The notes: a model not told the origin generated them from the sequence alone. 64,000 nt of DNA from Litoreibacter albidus (GCF_900107015.1 NZ_FNOI01000004.1:1-64000); one strand, 5' to 3'. Positions 34,435-44,630 are shown, counted from the stretch's first letter. Numbers and translations: made by a program.

Positions 34435-35283
34435 ATGAAACTTGTACGTTATGGCGCCGTGGGCGCAGAAAAACCCGGCCTGATCGACGCGGACGGCGCA
34501 TTGCGCGACCTTAGCGGCCACGTCAAGGATATCGACGGCGCGCATTTGAGCGACGCGGTGCTGTCGACCCTGAAGGGGATCGCCCCTGCCAAGCTGCCTG
34601 TTGTCGAGGGCAACCCGCGCCTTGGGGCCTGCGTTGGCAACATCGGCAAGTTCTTGTGCATCGGGCTGAACTACTCCGACCACGCGGCGGAAACCGGAGC
34701 CGCAATTCCGGAGCACCCGATTTTGTTCTTCAAGGCGAACTCCGCCATTGTGGGGCCATATGACGACGTGGTGATGCCGCGCGGCTCTACCCACACGGAT
34801 TGGGAGGTCGAGCTGGGTGTGGTGATCGGCAAGGAGTGCAAATACGTCTCCGAAGCGGAAGCGCTGGACTATGTGGCGGGCTACTGCGTTGTGAACGACG
34901 TGTCGGAGCGGCACTTCCAGACACAGCTGACCGGCCAGTGGACCAAGGGCAAATCCTGCGACACATTCGGGCCGACGGGGCCTTGGCTGGTCACAAAAGA
35001 CGAGGTGGGCGATGTGCAGAACCTTGCGATGTCTTTGGACGTGAACGGCAAGCGCATGCAGACGGGCAACACCAACACGATGATCTTCACCGTGGCGCAG
35101 ATTATTGAGCACCTATCGGGGCTGATGACCCTGCATCCGGGCGATGTGATCACCACGGGCACGCCTCCGGGTGTGGGCATGGGGATTAAGCCGGATCCGG
35201 TTTACCTGAAGAAGGGCGACGTGATGGAGCTGACGATTGAAGGTCTGGGCGTGCAACGCCAGACCGTTGGTGAGGACGCATGA
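34435..35283 (+). CDS. fumarylacetoacetate hydrolase family protein (2,4-diketo-3-deoxy acid hydrolase)
   Basis: 282 aa, with a GGGGGAATTGAG ribosome-binding region. FAH domain from residue 70: IGLNYSDHAAETGAAIPEHP, then the metal ligands in THTDWEVELGVVIG, and GDVITTGTPPGVGMG. With the SDR and dehydratase this matches 2,4-diketo-3-deoxy-L-fuconate hydrolase, which cleaves the diketo acid into pyruvate and a hydroxy acid such as lactate or glycolate. It overlaps the 2-hydroxyacid dehydrogenase by 4 bp; that enzyme could use the hydroxy acid released. Confidence 0.88.
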   Translation: MKLVRYGAVGAEKPGLIDADGALRDLSGHVKDIDGAHLSDAVLSTLKGIAPAKLPVVEGNPRLGACVGNIGKFLCIGLNYSDHAAETGAAIPEHPILFFKANSAIVGPYDDVVMPRGSTHTDWEVELGVVIGKECKYVSEAEALDYVAGYCVVNDVSERHFQTQLTGQWTKGKSCDTFGPTGPWLVTKDEVGDVQNLAMSLDVNGKRMQTGNTNTMIFTVAQIIEHLSGLMTLHPGDVITTGTPPGVGMGIKPDPVYLKKGDVMELTIEGLGVQRQTVGEDA

Positions 35284-36236
35284 GCACCCCGAATCTGCTG
35301 ATGATTGGTGGCGCGACGGAGGAGATGATGTCGCGCCTGACGCCGGAATTCACCGTTCACAAACTGTCGGAGATTGCCGATTTTGACAGCTGGGCCGCCG
35401 AGCATGGCGCCAGCGTCGAAGCGGTGATGACCAACGGCCACGACGGGGTGTCGCCTGCCATCATGGCGGCGTTGCCGAACCTGAAGGCAGTGTCCGGCTA
35501 CGGCGTGGGCTATGACGCGGTGGACACGGACGCCTGCGTGGCGCGGGGCATCAAAGTTTCGCACACGCCGGACGTGTTGAACGGCGAGGTTGCAAACACC
35601 ACGCTGCTCTTGATGCTCGCGGGCTTGCGCAACTTCCGCCACGACGAAGCATGGGCGCGCTCCGGCGATTGGGAGGCCAAGGGCGGCGCGCCGCTCTCGA
35701 CCTCACCGGATGGCAAGACCATCGGCATTTTGGGGCTGGGCCGCATCGGGCAGGAAATCGCGGACCGATTGGCCGTGTTCAACCCGACAATCGTGTACCA
35801 CACGCGCACCAAGAAAGACGTGCCCTATACTTACTACGACGATCTGGTGGAGATGGCGAAAGCCTGCGACGTGCTGGTGTGCATCACACCGGGCGGCGCG
35901 TCGACCAATAAGATCGTGAACAAGGACGTGTTGGAGGCCTTGGGGCCGAAGGGCATGTTGATCAACGTCTCGCGCGGGTCCGTCGTGGATGAGGACGCGC
36001 TGATTGCGACCTTGGAGAGCGGCAAGCTGGGGCTTGCGGGGCTTGATGTGTTTGAGGGGGAGCCACATATCCCCGACGCGCTGAAAGCGTCGGAGCGCAC
36101 GGTGCTTTTGCCGCATGTGGGCTCCGCCACGCATGAGACGCGCGCGGCGATGGGGGCGTTGACGGTCGACAACCTGTTGCAGTGGAAAGCGGACGGCACC
36201 TTGAAAACGCCCGTGCCGGAATGTGCCCACCTATGA
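35280..36236 (+). CDS. D-isomer-specific 2-hydroxyacid dehydrogenase
   Basis: 318 aa. NAD-binding [19 protein letters not shown]; catalytic Arg in [13 protein letters not shown], Glu in VFEGEPHIP, His in [16 protein letters not shown], all intact. Typical of glyoxylate/hydroxypyruvate reductases or lactate dehydrogenases. It starts inside the FAH stop and its own stop overlaps the next start (ATGA). Probably links the hydroxy- or keto-acid product of the pathway to NAD(P)H. Confidence 0.9.
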   Translation: MSTPNLLMIGGATEEMMSRLTPEFTVHKLSEIADFDSWAAEHGASVEAVMTNGHDGVSPAIMAALPNLKAVSGYGVGYDAVDTDACVARGIKVSHTPDVLNGEVANTTLLLMLAGLRNFRHDEAWARSGDWEAKGGAPLSTSPDGKTIGILGLGRIGQEIADRLAVFNPTIVYHTRTKKDVPYTYYDDLVEMAKACDVLVCITPGGASTNKIVNKDVLEALGPKGMLINVSRGSVVDEDALIATLESGKLGLAGLDVFEGEPHIPDALKASERTVLLPHVGSATHETRAAMGALTVDNLLQWKADGTLKTPVPECAHL

Positions 36237-37321
36237 GAATAACCTCGGTCCAGACGCAGCTTTTTAACGTGCCTCTGGACGAGGTGCTGGTGGACGCCAA
36301 ACATGGCGACCACCACTTTTTCCAACTCATCACCGCCACCGTAACATTGGAAGATGGCACGACCGGCACCGGCTATACCTACACCGGCGGCAAGGGCGGC
36401 AGCGCGATTGCGGCGATGATCCGTGACGACCTGACGCCGTTTATCGTGGGACAAGACGCCAGCGACGTTGAGGCGCTTTATGATGCGATGCAGTGGCATG
36501 TGCATTATGTGGCGCGCGGCGGCATTGCCGCCTTTGCCATCTCGGCGGTGGACATCGCCCTTTGGGACTTGCGCGGCAAAACGCTGGGGCAGCCGTTGCG
36601 GCAAATGGCGGGCGGCGCGTCGGACCGTTGCAAGGCGTATGGCGGCGGGATTGATCTGGGGTTCCCCCTGCCCAAGCTGCTGGACAGCTTGCAGGCGTTT
36701 CTGGACCGTGGATTGAACGGGGTGAAGATCAAGATCGGGCAACCGAGCTTGGCCGAGGACATCGCCCGTGTGGCAGCCGTGCGCGACATGATCGGGCCGG
36801 ATGTGGCCTTCGCGGTGGATGCCAACTATTCGATGAGCGTCGATCAGGCGATTGAAGCGGCCCGCGCCTTTGCGCCATACGACCTCATGTGGTTTGAAGA
36901 ACCGACCATCCCCGACGATTACAAAGGCTTTGGCCGCATCGCCGACGCCACGGGCATGCCTTTGGCGATGGGGGAGAACCTGCACACCATCCACGAGTTT
37001 GAATATGCCGTGGCGGATGCCAAGCTTAGCTATCTACAACCGGATGCCTCCAACTGCGGCGGGATCACCGGCTGGCTAGAGGTTGCGGCGTTGTGCCGTG
37101 CGAACAATATCCTGCCCTGCTCTCACGGGATGCAGGAGTTGCACGTGAGCCTTGTGTCGGCGCAGGAGAACGCGGGCTGGATCGAGATGCATTCCTTCCC
37201 GACTGAGCGCTACACCACGCGCCCCGTGGTGATTGAAAATCACATGGCCGTTGCCCCGAACGCGCCCGGCACAGGGGTGGAGTTTCGCTGGGATATGTTG
37301 GCGCCTTTCGCGCAAAGCTAA
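36233..37321 (+). CDS. enolase-superfamily sugar-acid dehydratase (MR subgroup)
   Basis: 362 aa from the ATG at 36233 overlapping the preceding stop. KxK in VKIKIG; metal ligands in [14 protein letters not shown] and MGENLH; His base in [11 protein letters not shown]. The second dehydratase in the operon after the IlvD-type enzyme. It could process a different sugar acid (for example lyxonate or fuconate type) into the same 2-keto-3-deoxy pool. No transporter is present in this operon. Confidence 0.88.
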   Translation: MRITSVQTQLFNVPLDEVLVDAKHGDHHFFQLITATVTLEDGTTGTGYTYTGGKGGSAIAAMIRDDLTPFIVGQDASDVEALYDAMQWHVHYVARGGIAAFAISAVDIALWDLRGKTLGQPLRQMAGGASDRCKAYGGGIDLGFPLPKLLDSLQAFLDRGLNGVKIKIGQPSLAEDIARVAAVRDMIGPDVAFAVDANYSMSVDQAIEAARAFAPYDLMWFEEPTIPDDYKGFGRIADATGMPLAMGENLHTIHEFEYAVADAKLSYLQPDASNCGGITGWLEVAALCRANNILPCSHGMQELHVSLVSAQENAGWIEMHSFPTERYTTRPVVIENHMAVAPNAPGTGVEFRWDMLAPFAQS

Positions 37322-37486
37322 ACATTTTTGCCAAAGACGCCCCGCCCGCTTGTTCGCGTTTTGGCAACGGGCTGTTTCCGCGCTGGCCCCCAAATGCCCC
37401 AATCTTGCCCCAATCTAAGTGCATTAACCTTGCCTAGATATTTAGCGACGAGATCGCCGCAAAAGTAACCCGTGAGGACTTAAAAG

Positions 37487-37918
37487 ATGCGTAAATTCAT
37501 GATGAGCTGCGCCGCATGTGCCCTAGCCCTGTCGACAGGTATTGCTGGTGCGACCGGTGACAGCAGCGAAGAAGAGAACATTGGCCTAGGCGACCCGCTG
37601 ACAGAGCGCCGCGTGGACATCAAAGGTGGCGTTTTCTTCCCTCCGATGGTTTTGGCATCTTCCGGCGAGGCTATCTTCTTCCGTAACGAGGAAGAAGTCG
37701 TTCACGACGTGACGGCCATTGATGGCAGCTGGACAACCGGCCCGATCCAACCCGGTGCGACAAAGCAAGTGGTCGTGCCAGCAGGCATGAGCATGTGCTT
37801 CCAGTCCTCACAGCATGTCGAATACAAAGGTGCCTTCGGCTCCGTAGAGACTGGCGAAGCACCAGAGTGCTTCGAGCTGTCCGGTGCTGGTGACGGCAAC
37901 AACACATCGCAGAACTAA
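37487..37918 (+). CDS. exported cupredoxin-like protein
   Basis: 143 aa. Signal peptide MRKFMMSCAACALALSTGIAGA. The mature part is beta-rich; FFPPMVLASSGEAIFFRNEEEVVHDVTAIDGSW recalls the plastocyanin/azurin pattern. A His (VVHDV, about residue 69), a Cys (SMCFQSS, about 105) and a His (SQHVEY, about 110) give a possible copper site. The fourth ligand (Met/Gln) is not clear. It may be a periplasmic electron carrier or structural cupredoxin fold. Single gene, closed by a strong terminator. Confidence 0.6.
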   Translation: MRKFMMSCAACALALSTGIAGATGDSSEEENIGLGDPLTERRVDIKGGVFFPPMVLASSGEAIFFRNEEEVVHDVTAIDGSWTTGPIQPGATKQVVVPAGMSMCFQSSQHVEYKGAFGSVETGEAPECFELSGAGDGNNTSQN

Positions 37919-37939
37919 ACGTCAGCGACTTTTCGGACG

Positions 37940-37971
<32 letters not shown>

Positions 37972-38029
37972 GCTGTTCGGGGTATAAGCGGTGCGCGCGG
38001 ATTGCCCCGCGCGCGCCGCCATTGCCTGA

Positions 38030-39604
38030 TTACTTCTTGACGATACGACCGTCGGTGAAGGCTTTTACAGGGCCGTTGTCGGCCATGTATTCCGCCAGCA
38101 CGTCCGCCACATCGGGGCCGAAGTCGTAGGCGTTTGCTGCGTCTACGAACATTTTGAACCCGTCACCACCGCCACGCACGAAGTTGTTGGACACCAGTTT
38201 GTAGGTCGCGGCTGGGTCGATCTCTACCCATGCGTCGCCGTCTTGTACCGACACCGATTGGATGCGGCCTTCATTCGGGGCGACGGATGCGTCCCAGCTG
38301 AATTTCAGCCCTGCGACCTGTGGGAAGCGGCCTTTGACCTCCTCCACTTGGCTGACGCCATTTTCCAGCGCATCAATCACTGTCTGGCCGGACACCTCGA
38401 ATGTGGAGAGCGTGTTTTGGAACGGCAGTACGGTCAGCACCTCGCCCATGGTCACTTCGCCCGCGTCGATGGAGGCACGGATGCCGCCTGAGTTGGCAAT
38501 CGCGATGCTCACGCCTTGGTCTTTAACCCGTGCCAACATTGCCTCTGCGATCAGGTTGCCCATGGAGCATTCCTCAACGCGGCAGGCGTCGCGGTCGCCG
38601 TTCAGCGCGTCATCAGCTTGCGCCACGACCTTGTTGCGGATTTCATCCAACGGCCCCGCGAGTTCGGACACGCGCGACAGGATCGCGGCATCTTCGGCCA
38701 CTTCGCCGTTGATCAGGATAGGCTCACCCTTGGCTTCGGTGATTTTCCCGTCATCGTCAAAGGTCACGTTCAATTCGCCGAGGAACTTACCGTAGGCGTA
38801 AGCCTGAACGATTGCCGTGTCGTTGACCATAACCGGATAGACGTCGACCGCGCGTTCTTGGGTGTTCGACAGCAGCGTATTGGAGTGGCCGCCAACGATC
38901 ACATCAACGCCCGTGGTATTTGCGGCAACGATCTTATCCACCACAAAGCCGGAGTGGCTGAGCACGACGATCTTGTTCACGCCTTCGGCTGTCAGCTTGT
39001 CGACCTCGCCCTGAACCGCGTCAGACGGGTCGGTGAAGGTGATGTTCTTACCAGGCGACGCCAGATCAGGCGTGTCTTGCGGGGTCAGGCCGATCAGGCC
39101 GATTTTCTCGCCGCCGCGCTCGATCACTGCGGATTTCATCAGCTTGCCCGCCAGCGCAGGCTCGCCGGACACATCCGCGTTGGACATCAGCACCGGAAAA
39201 CCAACCGAGTCCATGAAGCCGGCCAGAACTTCTGGGCCGTCATCGAATTCGTGGTTGCCGACGGTCATGCCGTCATACTCGAGGCCGTTCATCATCTCGG
39301 CCGCGACCTTGCCTTTATAATAGGTGTAGAACAGCGTGCCTTGGAACTGGTCACCCCCGTCCACAAGGATGGAGTTGTTGGTGCGGGCGCGGGCATCTTT
39401 GACCGCATTGACCAAGCGGGCCCAGCCGCCAAAGCACTTGCCTTCGGTGTTGTCCTCGGCGGAGCAGCCGCTGTCGTACTTGCTGATCGGCTCGAAGCGC
39501 GCGTGGAAGTCGTTGGTGTGCAGGATGGTCAGCGAATAATCAGCCGCCGCGATTCCTGTGGTCAGCGTCAGTGCCGCTGCACTTGTAAGAAGGGTCTTTA
39601 GCAT
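38030..39604 (-). CDS. periplasmic 5'-nucleotidase/2',3'-cyclic phosphodiesterase (UshA-like)
   Basis: 524 aa. Signal peptide MLKTLLTSAAALTLTTGIAA. Metallophosphatase motifs are all present: ILHTNDFHARFE, DGGDQFQGT, VGNHEFD and VGGHSNTLL. The C-terminal 5_nucleotid_C domain has IANSGGIRASIDAGEV. It removes phosphate from external nucleotides for uptake and salvage, fitting the nucleoside operon further on. Monocistronic between the terminator and a 144-bp spacer. Confidence 0.93.
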   Translation of the reverse strand: MLKTLLTSAAALTLTTGIAAADYSLTILHTNDFHARFEPISKYDSGCSAEDNTEGKCFGGWARLVNAVKDARARTNNSILVDGGDQFQGTLFYTYYKGKVAAEMMNGLEYDGMTVGNHEFDDGPEVLAGFMDSVGFPVLMSNADVSGEPALAGKLMKSAVIERGGEKIGLIGLTPQDTPDLASPGKNITFTDPSDAVQGEVDKLTAEGVNKIVVLSHSGFVVDKIVAANTTGVDVIVGGHSNTLLSNTQERAVDVYPVMVNDTAIVQAYAYGKFLGELNVTFDDDGKITEAKGEPILINGEVAEDAAILSRVSELAGPLDEIRNKVVAQADDALNGDRDACRVEECSMGNLIAEAMLARVKDQGVSIAIANSGGIRASIDAGEVTMGEVLTVLPFQNTLSTFEVSGQTVIDALENGVSQVEEVKGRFPQVAGLKFSWDASVAPNEGRIQSVSVQDGDAWVEIDPAATYKLVSNNFVRGGGDGFKMFVDAANAYDFGPDVADVLAEYMADNGPVKAFTDGRIVKK

Positions 39605-39748
39605 TTGGATGGTCCCCCAATTGGATTTCTAACAACAGAGTGGCGCTATTGCTGCGCGGAGTCAAAGCCCTGTGTTCATCTGGCGTAGCGTCATCCTGTG
39701 ACAGGTCTATGACTTGACCAAATATCGGGCAACGGGCATGTGGAGCGC

Positions 39749-40084
39749 ATGCATATTTACAAGATCATGACCGCCGACGCGTGGTCCGAGTTTCAGGCCA
39801 GCGGCCGCTTTACCGGCGCCCCGATCGACCTGACGGACGGCTACATCCATTTCTCCACCGCCGCGCAAGCCCGCGAAACCGCCGCGAAGCATTTCGCGGG
39901 GCAGGAAGATTTGTGGCTGGTCTGGGGGGCTGCGCCGCAGGACGCCGCGCTGAAGTGGGAAGTGTCACGCGGCGGGGCGGAGTTTCCGCACCTCTACCGC
40001 GACTGGCTGCTGGCCGAGGTAACAGGCAACGCGGCCCTGCCGTGGGACGGCGCGGCCCACGTATTTCCGGATGATATGGCATGA
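39749..40084 (+). CDS. DUF952 family protein
   Basis: 111 aa from the ATG at 39749; a GTG at 39740 is possible. The family core is clear: [26 protein letters not shown], and FPHLYRDW near the end. DUF952 resembles glutathione S-transferase-like or ADP-ribosyl-binding folds, but no function is established. The stop overlaps pyrD (ATGA), a common pairing, so it is coupled to pyrimidine synthesis by translation only. Confidence 0.88.
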   Translation: MHIYKIMTADAWSEFQASGRFTGAPIDLTDGYIHFSTAAQARETAAKHFAGQEDLWLVWGAAPQDAALKWEVSRGGAEFPHLYRDWLLAEVTGNAALPWDGAAHVFPDDMA

Positions 40085-41139
40085 AGATGCTGGAACGGAT
40101 CGCCCTTGCGGGCATGCACCGCGTTGATCCGGAACGGGCACACGGGCTGGCAATCTCCGCGTTGAAGATGGGGCTTGGGTTCGGTCACGGGCCTGTGCGC
40201 TCCGACCGTTTGCGCACGACTGTTGCCGGACTGGAACTGGCCAACCCCGTTGGCCTTGCCGCTGGGTTTGACAAGAACGCCGAGGTGGTCGGCCCGTTGG
40301 CGCAAGCGGGCTTTGGCTTCGTTGAGGTTGGCGCGGCCACCCCGCGCCCGCAACCGGGCAACCCGAAACCGCGGCTGTTCCGGCTGAGCGAGGATCAGGC
40401 CGCGATCAACCGCTTTGGCTTCAACAACGACGGCATGGACGCCATCGCGGAGCGGCTGGCCGCGCGTGTGGTGGGCATCCCCGTTGGCTTGAACCTAGGG
40501 GCCAACAAGGACAGCACCGACCGCGCGCAGGACTTCGCCACCGTGCTGCGCCGCTGCGGGCCGCATGTGGATTTCGCAACAGTTAACGTATCCTCGCCCA
40601 ACACCGAAAAGCTGCGTGACTTGCAGGGCAAGGCCGCGCTGTCGGCTTTGCTGGCTGGGGTCATGGACGCCCGCGCGGAGTTGCGCGTGCCCATTCCGGT
40701 GTTCTTGAAAATCGCCCCCGATCTGGACGACGCGGCGCTGGCGGAAATCGCCGAGGTCGCGGTGGCCAGCGGCCTATCGGGCATTATTGCGACCAACACC
40801 ACCTTGTCACGCGACGGGCTGACCTCCGTTCACAAGGGCGAGGCTGGCGGGTTGTCCGGCCAGCCGGTGTTCGAGAAAAGCACCCGCGTTCTGGCGCGGC
40901 TCTCTCAATTGCTGGACGGTACGATGCCGTTGATCGGGGTTGGCGGCGTTGGCTCTGCGGAGCAGGCCTATGCCAAAATCCGCGCCGGTGCATCTGCGGT
41001 GCAGGTTTATACGGCGCTCGTCTATGGCGGGCTGTCCTTGGCGGGGGAAATCGCCCACGGCTTGGACGCACTGCTGGAACGCAACGGCTTTGACACCGTG
41101 GCGGACGCCGTTGGCACTGGACGCGGCGACTGGCTTTAG
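40081..41139 (+). CDS. pyrD: dihydroorotate dehydrogenase (quinone), class 2
   Basis: 352 aa. Class 2 layout with an N-terminal membrane-associated helix before the barrel. FMN and substrate motifs: [14 protein letters not shown], the catalytic Ser in [31 protein letters not shown], and [20 protein letters not shown]. It oxidises dihydroorotate to orotate with ubiquinone at the inner membrane. The stop overlaps the convergent MATE gene by 4 bp. Confidence 0.96.
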   Translation: MKMLERIALAGMHRVDPERAHGLAISALKMGLGFGHGPVRSDRLRTTVAGLELANPVGLAAGFDKNAEVVGPLAQAGFGFVEVGAATPRPQPGNPKPRLFRLSEDQAAINRFGFNNDGMDAIAERLAARVVGIPVGLNLGANKDSTDRAQDFATVLRRCGPHVDFATVNVSSPNTEKLRDLQGKAALSALLAGVMDARAELRVPIPVFLKIAPDLDDAALAEIAEVAVASGLSGIIATNTTLSRDGLTSVHKGEAGGLSGQPVFEKSTRVLARLSQLLDGTMPLIGVGGVGSAEQAYAKIRAGASAVQVYTALVYGGLSLAGEIAHGLDALLERNGFDTVADAVGTGRGDWL

Positions 41140-42443
41140 GCGGCTTCCGCCTCCAGCGCGGGGTAGCGCAACCCTAGGGTAATGCCCCGCGCGATATACA
41201 AGACTAGCAGGCTGAGCCACAGCCCGTGGTTGCCGAAAGCCGGCAGCAAGATGACCAGCGATACGCAGTAAACGGCGAAGGACACCGCCATCATGTTGCG
41301 CATGTCGCGGGTGCGCGTGGCCCCGATGAATATACCGTCGAGCATATAGGCCCCTACCCCCAGCACCGGCCCGAAAACCATATAGATGAGATAGCTGCGC
41401 GCGGCGGACTGCACCTCCGGTGCGGTGGTCATGATGTCGATGATGGTCCCACCAAACAGGGCGAAGGACGCAGCCAGCCCCACCGTGACAATGACACCCC
41501 AAAGCGACGTGATATAGGCGCTGCGGCGCAGACGCGGGCGGTTTTTGGCCCCTAAGGCTTGCCCCACAAGGGCTTCCGCTGCGAAGGCAAAGCCGTCGAG
41601 CGTGTAGGACGTGATGTGCAGGAATTGCAGCAATATCTGGTTGGCGGCCAGCGTCACATCGCCGAAGTCCGCGCCAAAGAACAAGAAGGAGATAATCGCT
41701 GCCTCCAGAAGGACAGAGCGCAGCATGATGTCGGTGTTGACCGAGGCCATGCGCCCAAGGCGCGCGCGGTCGAACACGCGGGGCCAGTCTTTCCACGCGG
41801 GCGTGCGAAACGCGTCGCGGCAAAGCCATAAGCCAAGCCCGAGGCCGCTCCACTCCGCAATGAAGGTCGCGAAGGCCACGCCCTCGACACCCCACCCAAG
41901 TTGCAGCACGAAAAGCACATCAAGGGCGATGTTCAGACCGTTCATCCAAAGCTGCATAACCAGCACGGCTTTCGTGCGCTCTTGCGCGATTAGCCAGCCG
42001 GTGATGCCGAACAGCGCGATGGCGGCGGGGGCGGACAGCACGCGGATGCCCATGTAGTCGCGCGCCATCCCTTCGACCTCGGCGCTAGCGGGGGACAGTT
42101 GGAACGCGCCCCAGAACAGCGGGATTTGCAGCGCCATGATGACCACGCCAGCGGCCAGCCCGATCATCAGGGACCGCGACAGCATTGCCGACACTTCGCC
42201 GGTTTGGCCCGCCCCGTGGGCCTGCGCGGTCAGACCGGCGGTGCCCATGCGCAGGAAGCCGAACAGCCAGTAGATGCCTGATAGAATGATCGCCCCGATC
42301 CCTACCGCCCCAATCGGCGCGGCGAGGCCCAACTGGCCCACGACGCCCGTGTCGACGGCGCCCAGTATGGGGACCGTGGCGTTCGAGATGACAATAGGTA
42401 GCGCTATCTTAAGAACGCGCCCGTGGGTGAGGCTGTCAGCCAT
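41136..42443 (-). CDS. MATE-family efflux transporter
   Basis: 435 aa with about twelve hydrophobic segments. The first helices carry [26 protein letters not shown], the MatE (DinF-like) pattern with the essential Asp. It exports cationic or lipophilic compounds with H+ or Na+. Overlaps the upstream thioesterase gene by 8 bp, so it is in an operon with the two hotdog proteins. The substrate is unknown. Confidence 0.92.
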   Translation of the reverse strand: MADSLTHGRVLKIALPIVISNATVPILGAVDTGVVGQLGLAAPIGAVGIGAIILSGIYWLFGFLRMGTAGLTAQAHGAGQTGEVSAMLSRSLMIGLAAGVVIMALQIPLFWGAFQLSPASAEVEGMARDYMGIRVLSAPAAIALFGITGWLIAQERTKAVLVMQLWMNGLNIALDVLFVLQLGWGVEGVAFATFIAEWSGLGLGLWLCRDAFRTPAWKDWPRVFDRARLGRMASVNTDIMLRSVLLEAAIISFLFFGADFGDVTLAANQILLQFLHITSYTLDGFAFAAEALVGQALGAKNRPRLRRSAYITSLWGVIVTVGLAASFALFGGTIIDIMTTAPEVQSAARSYLIYMVFGPVLGVGAYMLDGIFIGATRTRDMRNMMAVSFAVYCVSLVILLPAFGNHGLWLSLLVLYIARGITLGLRYPALEAEAA

Positions 42444-42927
42444 CGTCGCGGGATGGCATCAGGAAATGCCCTGTCGCTTGCGCAAACAGACGGTCGCGGT
42501 TGTCCTGCCATGCCTCCACATGCACGGAGGCGTAGCGCCGCCCTGACCGGTTCACCCGCGCGCGCGCATAGGCGTCGCGCGGCAGGCCAGTGCGTAGATA
42601 GTCAACGGTAAAGTCGATGGTCTTTGGCATGGCTGGCAGGGTCTCGCCCTCCAGCTTGCCGTCTTCCATATCCGCCCAAAGGGTGGACCATGTCAGACCG
42701 ATGATGGATGTGATCTCCAAAAATGCCGCCGTCACGCCGCCGTGGATCGCAGGCAGGAGCGGGTTGCCGATCAGATCCTCGCGGTAGGGCAACACAGCCG
42801 TCAGCTCGTCCCCGCGGCGGTCGAACTGAACACCGAGGTATTGGATGTAGGGCACGCTTTCGACCAAGCCGCGCAGGGCGGCGTCGCGGCGGGTTTTGAT
42901 GACTTGGACCGGCTCTGGCTTACGCAT
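42436..42927 (-). CDS. PaaI-type hotdog thioesterase (second copy)
   Basis: 163 aa. The hotdog core has LPAIHGGVTAAFLEITSIIGL with the HGG motif, and FTVDYLRTG near the middle. Family members hydrolyse acyl- or phenylacetyl-CoA. It starts 3 bp after the stop of the homologue upstream and overlaps the MATE gene. The two thioesterases probably act as a pair, possibly a heteromer, inferred from tandem arrangement. Confidence 0.88.
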   Translation of the reverse strand: MRKPEPVQVIKTRRDAALRGLVESVPYIQYLGVQFDRRGDELTAVLPYREDLIGNPLLPAIHGGVTAAFLEITSIIGLTWSTLWADMEDGKLEGETLPAMPKTIDFTVDYLRTGLPRDAYARARVNRSGRRYASVHVEAWQDNRDRLFAQATGHFLMPSRDDG

Positions 42928-42930
42928 GGC

Positions 42931-43398
42931 TTAGGCCCCCTTGGCGCGCTGGAAGGTGAAGGCCCCTGTGGCCGAGGCCACGGGATTGTCGTCGTCATCA
43001 TCAAGCGCGGTTGCGCGCACGAACGCCACAGAGCGCGTGACGTGATAACACACGGCCTTGGCGCGGATACGCTGTCCGGGCGTTGCGGCACGCATGTAGT
43101 CGATGCGCAGGTCGATCGTTGCAGTTCCCGTGGGCGCATCCGCGTGCGACATCACCGCCGTGCCTCCGCAAGTGTCCATCAACGCGAACACGGCGCCGCC
43201 GTGGATCACGCCAGTCGACGGGTTCCCGATGAAACGCTCGTCATACGGCATGGACAGGGCGGCCGTGCCCTCCCCGATGTCATCCAGCGTCATCCCCAAC
43301 GCGCGGGAGTGCGGAATAGCTTCGATAAATTGCCGAGCAATCTTTGTGCGGTCATTTTTAGTATCCATGGCGCTATCTGTGGCAGCTTTCTTTGACAT
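42931..43398 (-). CDS. PaaI-type hotdog thioesterase (first copy)
   Basis: 155 aa from the ATG at 43398; the ATG at 43368 is an alternative. The motif GVIHGGAVFALMDTCGGTAV carries HGG and the acidic residue of the PaaI family, followed by TIDLRIDYMRAATPG. It hydrolyses a CoA thioester. Divergent from a MerR regulator gene with a palindrome in between, which suggests that regulator controls it. Confidence 0.87.
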   Translation of the reverse strand: MSKKAATDSAMDTKNDRTKIARQFIEAIPHSRALGMTLDDIGEGTAALSMPYDERFIGNPSTGVIHGGAVFALMDTCGGTAVMSHADAPTGTATIDLRIDYMRAATPGQRIRAKAVCYHVTRSVAFVRATALDDDDDNPVASATGAFTFQRAKGA

Positions 43399-43477
43399 GT
43401 CCAAGCCGTGGAAAGCGGCATGCGCCAAAAATTCAATCGCATCACCTGCTGGATTGGCACGAACGGCTATGCCAAGA

Positions 43478-43500
43478 TGAAACGAACGCAAACCGTTTCA
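43478..43500. promoter_or_regulatory. operator palindrome TGAAACG-N9-CGTTTCA
   Basis: Perfect 7-bp arms with a 9-bp spacer, ending 19 bp before the MerR start at 43520 and 80 bp upstream of the divergent thioesterase start. MerR-family sites are such dyads in the promoter spacer, so this is the probable autoregulatory and thioesterase operator. Confidence 0.55.
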
Positions 43501-43519
43501 TGGTACATGGGAGTAGTTT

Positions 43520-43891
43520 ATGCCGTCCGACACCCGCCTCACCTTTAAGGAAATGTGCGCCGAGTTTGACGTGACGCCCCGGACGCTGCGGTATTACGAG
43601 TATATCGAACTCTTACAGCCGGAACGCGACGGGCGCGCCCGCTTCTATCACCCGCGCGAAGTGGCACGGATGAAGCTGATTATGCGCGGGCGGAAGTTCG
43701 GCTTTTCGCTGGAAGAGATTCGCCAATGGCTGGACATGTACAACTCCGACCACCAGAACCGCGCCCAGATGGAAGCCGTCGTCGAATTTGCGGACAAACA
43801 GATGGGGGAGTTGATTAGCCGCCGCGAACAGATTGAGGAATCAATTGCGGAACTGAAGGCGCTTCGCGATCAGGTCGCCAAAGGTTTGTAG
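43520..43891 (+). CDS. MerR-family transcriptional regulator (first of two paralogues)
   Basis: 123 aa, GGGAG ribosome-binding site. HTH_MerR domain TFKEMCAEFDVTPRTLRYYEYIELL, wing [33 protein letters not shown], then a coiled-coil tail. It lacks the cysteines of metal sensors, fitting the lipid- or CoA-metabolite-sensing branch (LiuR/SoxR-like length). Highly similar to the protein at 44198. Likely controls the divergent thioesterase operon. Confidence 0.9.
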   Translation: MPSDTRLTFKEMCAEFDVTPRTLRYYEYIELLQPERDGRARFYHPREVARMKLIMRGRKFGFSLEEIRQWLDMYNSDHQNRAQMEAVVEFADKQMGELISRREQIEESIAELKALRDQVAKGL

Positions 43892-44197
43892 CCCTTTCCC
43901 TCCCCGATCAGAGCATGACGTGGCGGCACCCTTCGCGCGGATATTGATAGGGGAAACAAAACGCTTCGTTCCCCCTTATTCTTATGACGATACAGGGAAT
44001 TCATCCCACCATTTGTCACATTTTCAAAGCGCTTTGAATTATTTTTAATTGCGCAGAACTCCCCCAATTCTTGCGTTACATTGCGCCACCACCGTTCTGA
44101 CGCCACGTTACATTTACGTTAACGTCAACTTTCCTTGTAAGGTGAGATCACGTTCAACATGTCCAAGACATCGAAACCGCGCTGTGGAGGACATACA
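43892..44197. other. 306-bp intergenic region with fatty-acid operon promoter
   Basis: AT-rich, with the MerR-type palindrome at 44113-44128. No terminator is seen after the first MerR gene. No gene is present. Confidence 0.6.
44113..44128. promoter_or_regulatory. MerR/LiuR-type operator TTTACGTTAACGTCAA
   Basis: The central ACGTTAACGT (44116-44125) is a perfect palindrome and the flanks TTT/CAA extend it nearly symmetrically. It is close to the motif described for LiuR-type regulators of fatty-acid and branched-chain degradation (from memory). It lies about 70 bp before the MerR start at 44198, in the promoter of the beta-oxidation operon. Confidence 0.6.
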
Positions 44198-44599
44198 ATG
44201 TCTGAGGATACTATGACTATTCGTGAAATGTGTGATGCATACGGGGTAACCCCACGCACCTTGCGCTTTTACGAATCAAAAGAACTGCTGTTCCCAATCC
44301 GGGAAGGCCAACGCCGCCACTTCACCAAGAGTGACCGCGCCCGCCTGAAACTGATCCTGAGAGGCAAACGCTTCGGCTTTTCGCTGGAAGAAATTCGCCA
44401 GCTTCTGGATCTGTATAACGTAGGTGACCAGCAAGAGACCCAATACGCCCTGACTTATGAAATCGGCAAGAAACGTCTGGCCGACATGATCAAGCAGCGC
44501 GACGAGTTGAACGAAGCCATTGACGACCTGACCGCCCAGCTGGCCTGGGGCGAAAAAATGATCGCCTCCTTCAGCATGAAAAAAGCGGCCAACTGCTAA
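44198..44599 (+). CDS. MerR-family regulator of the beta-oxidation operon (second paralogue)
   Basis: 133 aa from the ATG at 44198, which has a GGAGG ribosome-binding site; the longer frame from 44159 has none. HTH_Mer[21 protein letters not shown] and [29 protein letters not shown], then a coiled coil ([17 protein letters not shown]). First gene before the acyl-CoA dehydrogenase; most likely autoregulates the operon through the palindrome at 44113 in response to acyl-CoA. Confidence 0.9.
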   Translation: MSEDTMTIREMCDAYGVTPRTLRFYESKELLFPIREGQRRHFTKSDRARLKLILRGKRFGFSLEEIRQLLDLYNVGDQQETQYALTYEIGKKRLADMIKQRDELNEAIDDLTAQLAWGEKMIASFSMKKAANC

Positions 44600-44630
44600 C
44601 CCCGCAACGAAACTTCGCAAAGAGATACAT

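Noticed and set aside
33745-35112. 455-aa minus-strand frame opposite the IlvD/FAH genes
   Set aside because: Antisense to two genes with complete family motifs.
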